Shown here piece by piece: positions 63,999 through 64,000 of a stretch of 64,000 bases of DNA; the first letter of the stretch is position 1, and each line of letters opens with the position of its first letter. The translations under genes were made by a program, and so were the position numbers. Source of the stretch: Planctomycetota bacterium (GTDB lineage Bacteria > Planctomycetota > UBA1135 > GCA-002686595); assembly GCA_002683825.1 (NCBI GenBank), contig NYUD01000049.1, forward strand, positions 50,260 to 114,259, written 5' to 3'. Under the pieces are notes generated by a model that ran no database searches, was not told where the DNA came from, and saw only the letters and a list, made by a program, of their open reading frames with translations.

Positions 63999-64000
63999 CT

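Noticed and set aside
1..64000. CRISPR arrays, insertion sequences, phage or plasmid genes, rRNA and tRNA
   Set aside because: I looked for regularly spaced repeats, transposase motifs and T-loop sequences by eye and found none; a covariance-model search would be needed to exclude short RNAs.

Overview
The window is a stretch of high-GC bacterial chromosome, not a plasmid, phage or island. It carries mostly single-copy housekeeping genes (carB, aroB, purH, prfB, ribBA, ispG, rpiA, gmhA, feoAB) between large secreted or lipoprotein genes. Several traits point to a marine, planctomycete-like bacterium (Planctomycetota, Saltatorellus/Poly30-like, moderate confidence). These are giant beta-propeller/cytochrome c proteins, sulfatase-superfamily lipoproteins, a secreted glucose/sorbosone dehydrogenase with an extra C-terminal beta domain, a HEAT-repeat lipoprotein, many GTG/TTG starts and few Shine-Dalgarno sequences. 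No rRNA, tRNA, CRISPR array, insertion sequence or phage gene was found.

Layout. 0-12 kb: a partial DUF423 gene, a ureohydrolase, a Ca2+/cation antiporter, a conserved membrane protein, then a class I glutamine-amidotransferase-like hydrolase overlapping a two-TM protein and followed by aroB, carB and a PQQ-type sugar dehydrogenase. 12-17 kb, minus strand: ribBA, ECF sigma factor, zinc-finger anti-sigma, a small periplasmic protein, a fused PilM/PilN-like protein and a PilO-like protein, packed like one operon. 17-23 kb, plus: HEAT-cyclophilin lipoprotein, membrane-anchored trypsin-like protease, sulfatase lipoprotein. 23-28 kb, minus: an M24 peptidase homologue missing most metal ligands, then prfB (RF2, with its programmed +1 frameshift) overlapping purH. 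28-30 kb, plus: a secreted putative metallopeptidase, sfsA and a LOG-family gene. 30-37.5 kb, minus: M1 aminopeptidase, a multi-pass membrane protein, and a giant di-haem cytochrome/propeller protein.

37.5-39.1 kb is the one decayed stretch. It holds a C-terminal relic of the flagellar export protein FliP and a tiny relic of a sigma-54 activator. It is followed by three packed signalling genes: a soluble histidine kinase, a pseudo-receiver/RsbW-like ATPase protein and a sigma-54 response regulator. They may be the surviving regulators of a lost flagellar locus, or a rewired system. 42-50 kb: an FAD oxidoreductase divergent from ispG, then minus-strand dipeptidase, small membrane protein, rmuC and a GGDEF/EAL protein. 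50-58 kb: gmhA, a membrane sulfatase divergent from a glycosyltransferase, a Nudix hydrolase and a second giant cytochrome/propeller protein ending in a perfect hairpin terminator. 58-64 kb: a secreted helical protein, rpiA-coxG-like pair, feoAB behind a Fur-box-like palindrome, and a secreted protein with a Gly/Lys tail.

The most interesting points are the pilus-assembly-like genes in a sigma/anti-sigma operon, the flagellar relic beside an intact three-gene signalling module, the metal-site-less M24 protein, and a recurring -10-like box placed so close to start codons that leaderless transcripts are likely.
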